Part shown: piece after piece, positions 63,565-64,000 of the stretch | Layout of the letters: each line of letters begins with the position of its first letter | Numbering within the stretch: the stretch's first letter is position 1 | Assembly: GCF_017908035.1 (NCBI RefSeq) | Contig: NZ_JAEQMU010000001.1 | Span: forward strand, 1,426,001 to 1,490,000 | Source of the DNA: Sphingobacterium tabacisoli | Lineage (GTDB): Bacteria > Bacteroidota > Bacteroidia > Sphingobacteriales > Sphingobacteriaceae | Length of the DNA stretch: 64,000 bases | Direction: 5' to 3' | Notes under the pieces: model-generated | Databases searched by the model: none | What the model was told of the DNA's origin: nothing | Seen by the model: only the letters and a program-made list of their open reading frames with translations | Position numbers and translations under genes: made by a program

Positions 63565-64000
63565 CTATCTTTTATTTTGTTCAAGTTTTCCTTCTTCAAT
63601 AGCATCCTGGGGTATCAATAGCGCATATTTTAAGCTATTTGGTTCCAACAGATATTCCTTACCATCGATTATTCTTTTTAATTGTATTTTATATCTTTCG
63701 TCAAGATTAAGCCGCTTTAGATCAGACCACCGTAGACCTCTAAAAAGAAGCTCCTTCCTTCTTTCAGCTAATATTTTAGTAATTAGCGCATCTTTATTCG
63801 TAGTCGAAAAATCTGTATATAAACCGACCAGCCACCTATTTTTCATCAAATGGTTCAGGTCAGTCAAGGCCGCAGCAATTTTACCCAATCTGGCGGCAGA
63901 CTCCGCACGAGTGAGATACATCTCTGCTGTTGTGAGTCCGACAAACATGCCAGATGCTGAGTTATTATAAGATCCCTTAAAAGCGTAGGTACCCAGATTC
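63565..64000 (-). CDS. RagB/SusD family lipoprotein, partial (module VI, cut by window end)
   Basis: The frame stays open to the last base, giving the C-terminal 145 residues of a SusD protein. It has the YAFKGSYNNSASGMFVGLTT segment, then ERRKELLFRGLRWSDLKRLN and the end QNKR, as in the other modules. The N-terminal part, and very likely SusC, lie beyond the window. Confidence 0.93.
   Translation of the reverse strand, partial: NLGTYAFKGSYNNSASGMFVGLTTAEMYLTRAESAARLGKIAAALTDLNHLMKNRWLVGLYTDFSTTNKDALITKILAERRKELLFRGLRWSDLKRLNLDERYKIQLKRIIDGKEYLLEPNSLKYALLIPQDAIEEGKLEQNKR

Overview
The window looks like a Sphingobacterium-type chromosome (Bacteroidota, Sphingobacteriaceae). The grounds are many RagA/SusC and RagB/SusD pairs with FecR anti-sigma and ECF sigma genes, families largely confined to Bacteroidota (DUF6766, DUF6266, DUF5675), and promoters of the TTG-N19/20-TAnnTTTG type. 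No rRNA, tRNA, CRISPR array or intact insertion sequence was seen.

Layout. 1-5600: a cut GH130 glycosidase-like gene, a decayed gene, then housekeeping-like genes (SDR oxidoreductase, DUF6766, small membrane protein, nucleotidyltransferase, metallophosphoesterase, PfpI/DJ-1). 5629-7392: a minus-strand set resembling a domesticated phage lysis/structural cassette (two small membrane proteins, DUF5675, DUF6266). 7811-11077: HTH protein, LytTR response regulator, LytS-like kinase, a probable acyltransferase, and a 46-codon Cys-containing peptide gene separated from the acyltransferase by a terminator. 11375-13930: AraC-type regulator, an unknown protein and a secreted two-cysteine peptide. 20460-27080: an AT-rich accessory island with an XRE regulator, CbrC, DUF6624, a lipoprotein carrying an acyl-carrier-protein-like domain plus a coupled partner, an esterase, one intact and one decayed DUF1016 nuclease gene, and a frameshifted ORF6N gene.

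The rest (13974-19980 and 27166-64000) is an array of six paralogous minus-strand modules. The full form is ECF sigma, FecR, SusC (with STN signalling domain), SusD, and one or more TlpA-like thioredoxin proteins. Module I (13974-19980) has no sigma/FecR, and its SusC has no STN domain. Module II is 27166-35455; III is 35578-44495 (three tandem short TlpA genes); IV is 44684-53181 (SusC split in two, with a TlpA gene between the halves); V is 53475-61813 (one live and one dead TlpA); VI starts at 62303 and runs off the end. Modules I and VI each face a convergent plus-strand gene for a secreted Cys-x6/7-Cys peptide; the VI copy has lost its start.

How it may work: an outer-membrane SusC/D pair binds an extracellular ligand, the STN domain signals through FecR to free the sigma factor, and the exported TlpA proteins handle thiols/disulfides of the ligand or a partner. 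The two-cysteine peptides are candidate partners (inference). Every FecR-SusC gap holds a plus-strand promoter-like motif, a conserved element around TAGGTTAAAAA (divergent in module II) and a hairpin, usually with a T-run. This predicts a roughly 80-100 nt antisense RNA across the susC leader, like the DonS-type RNAs of Bacteroides. The most unusual items are these antisense-RNA candidates, the split SusC, the ACP-like lipoprotein, the peptide/TlpA/SusCD association, and the peptide-acyltransferase-kinase-LytTR locus.
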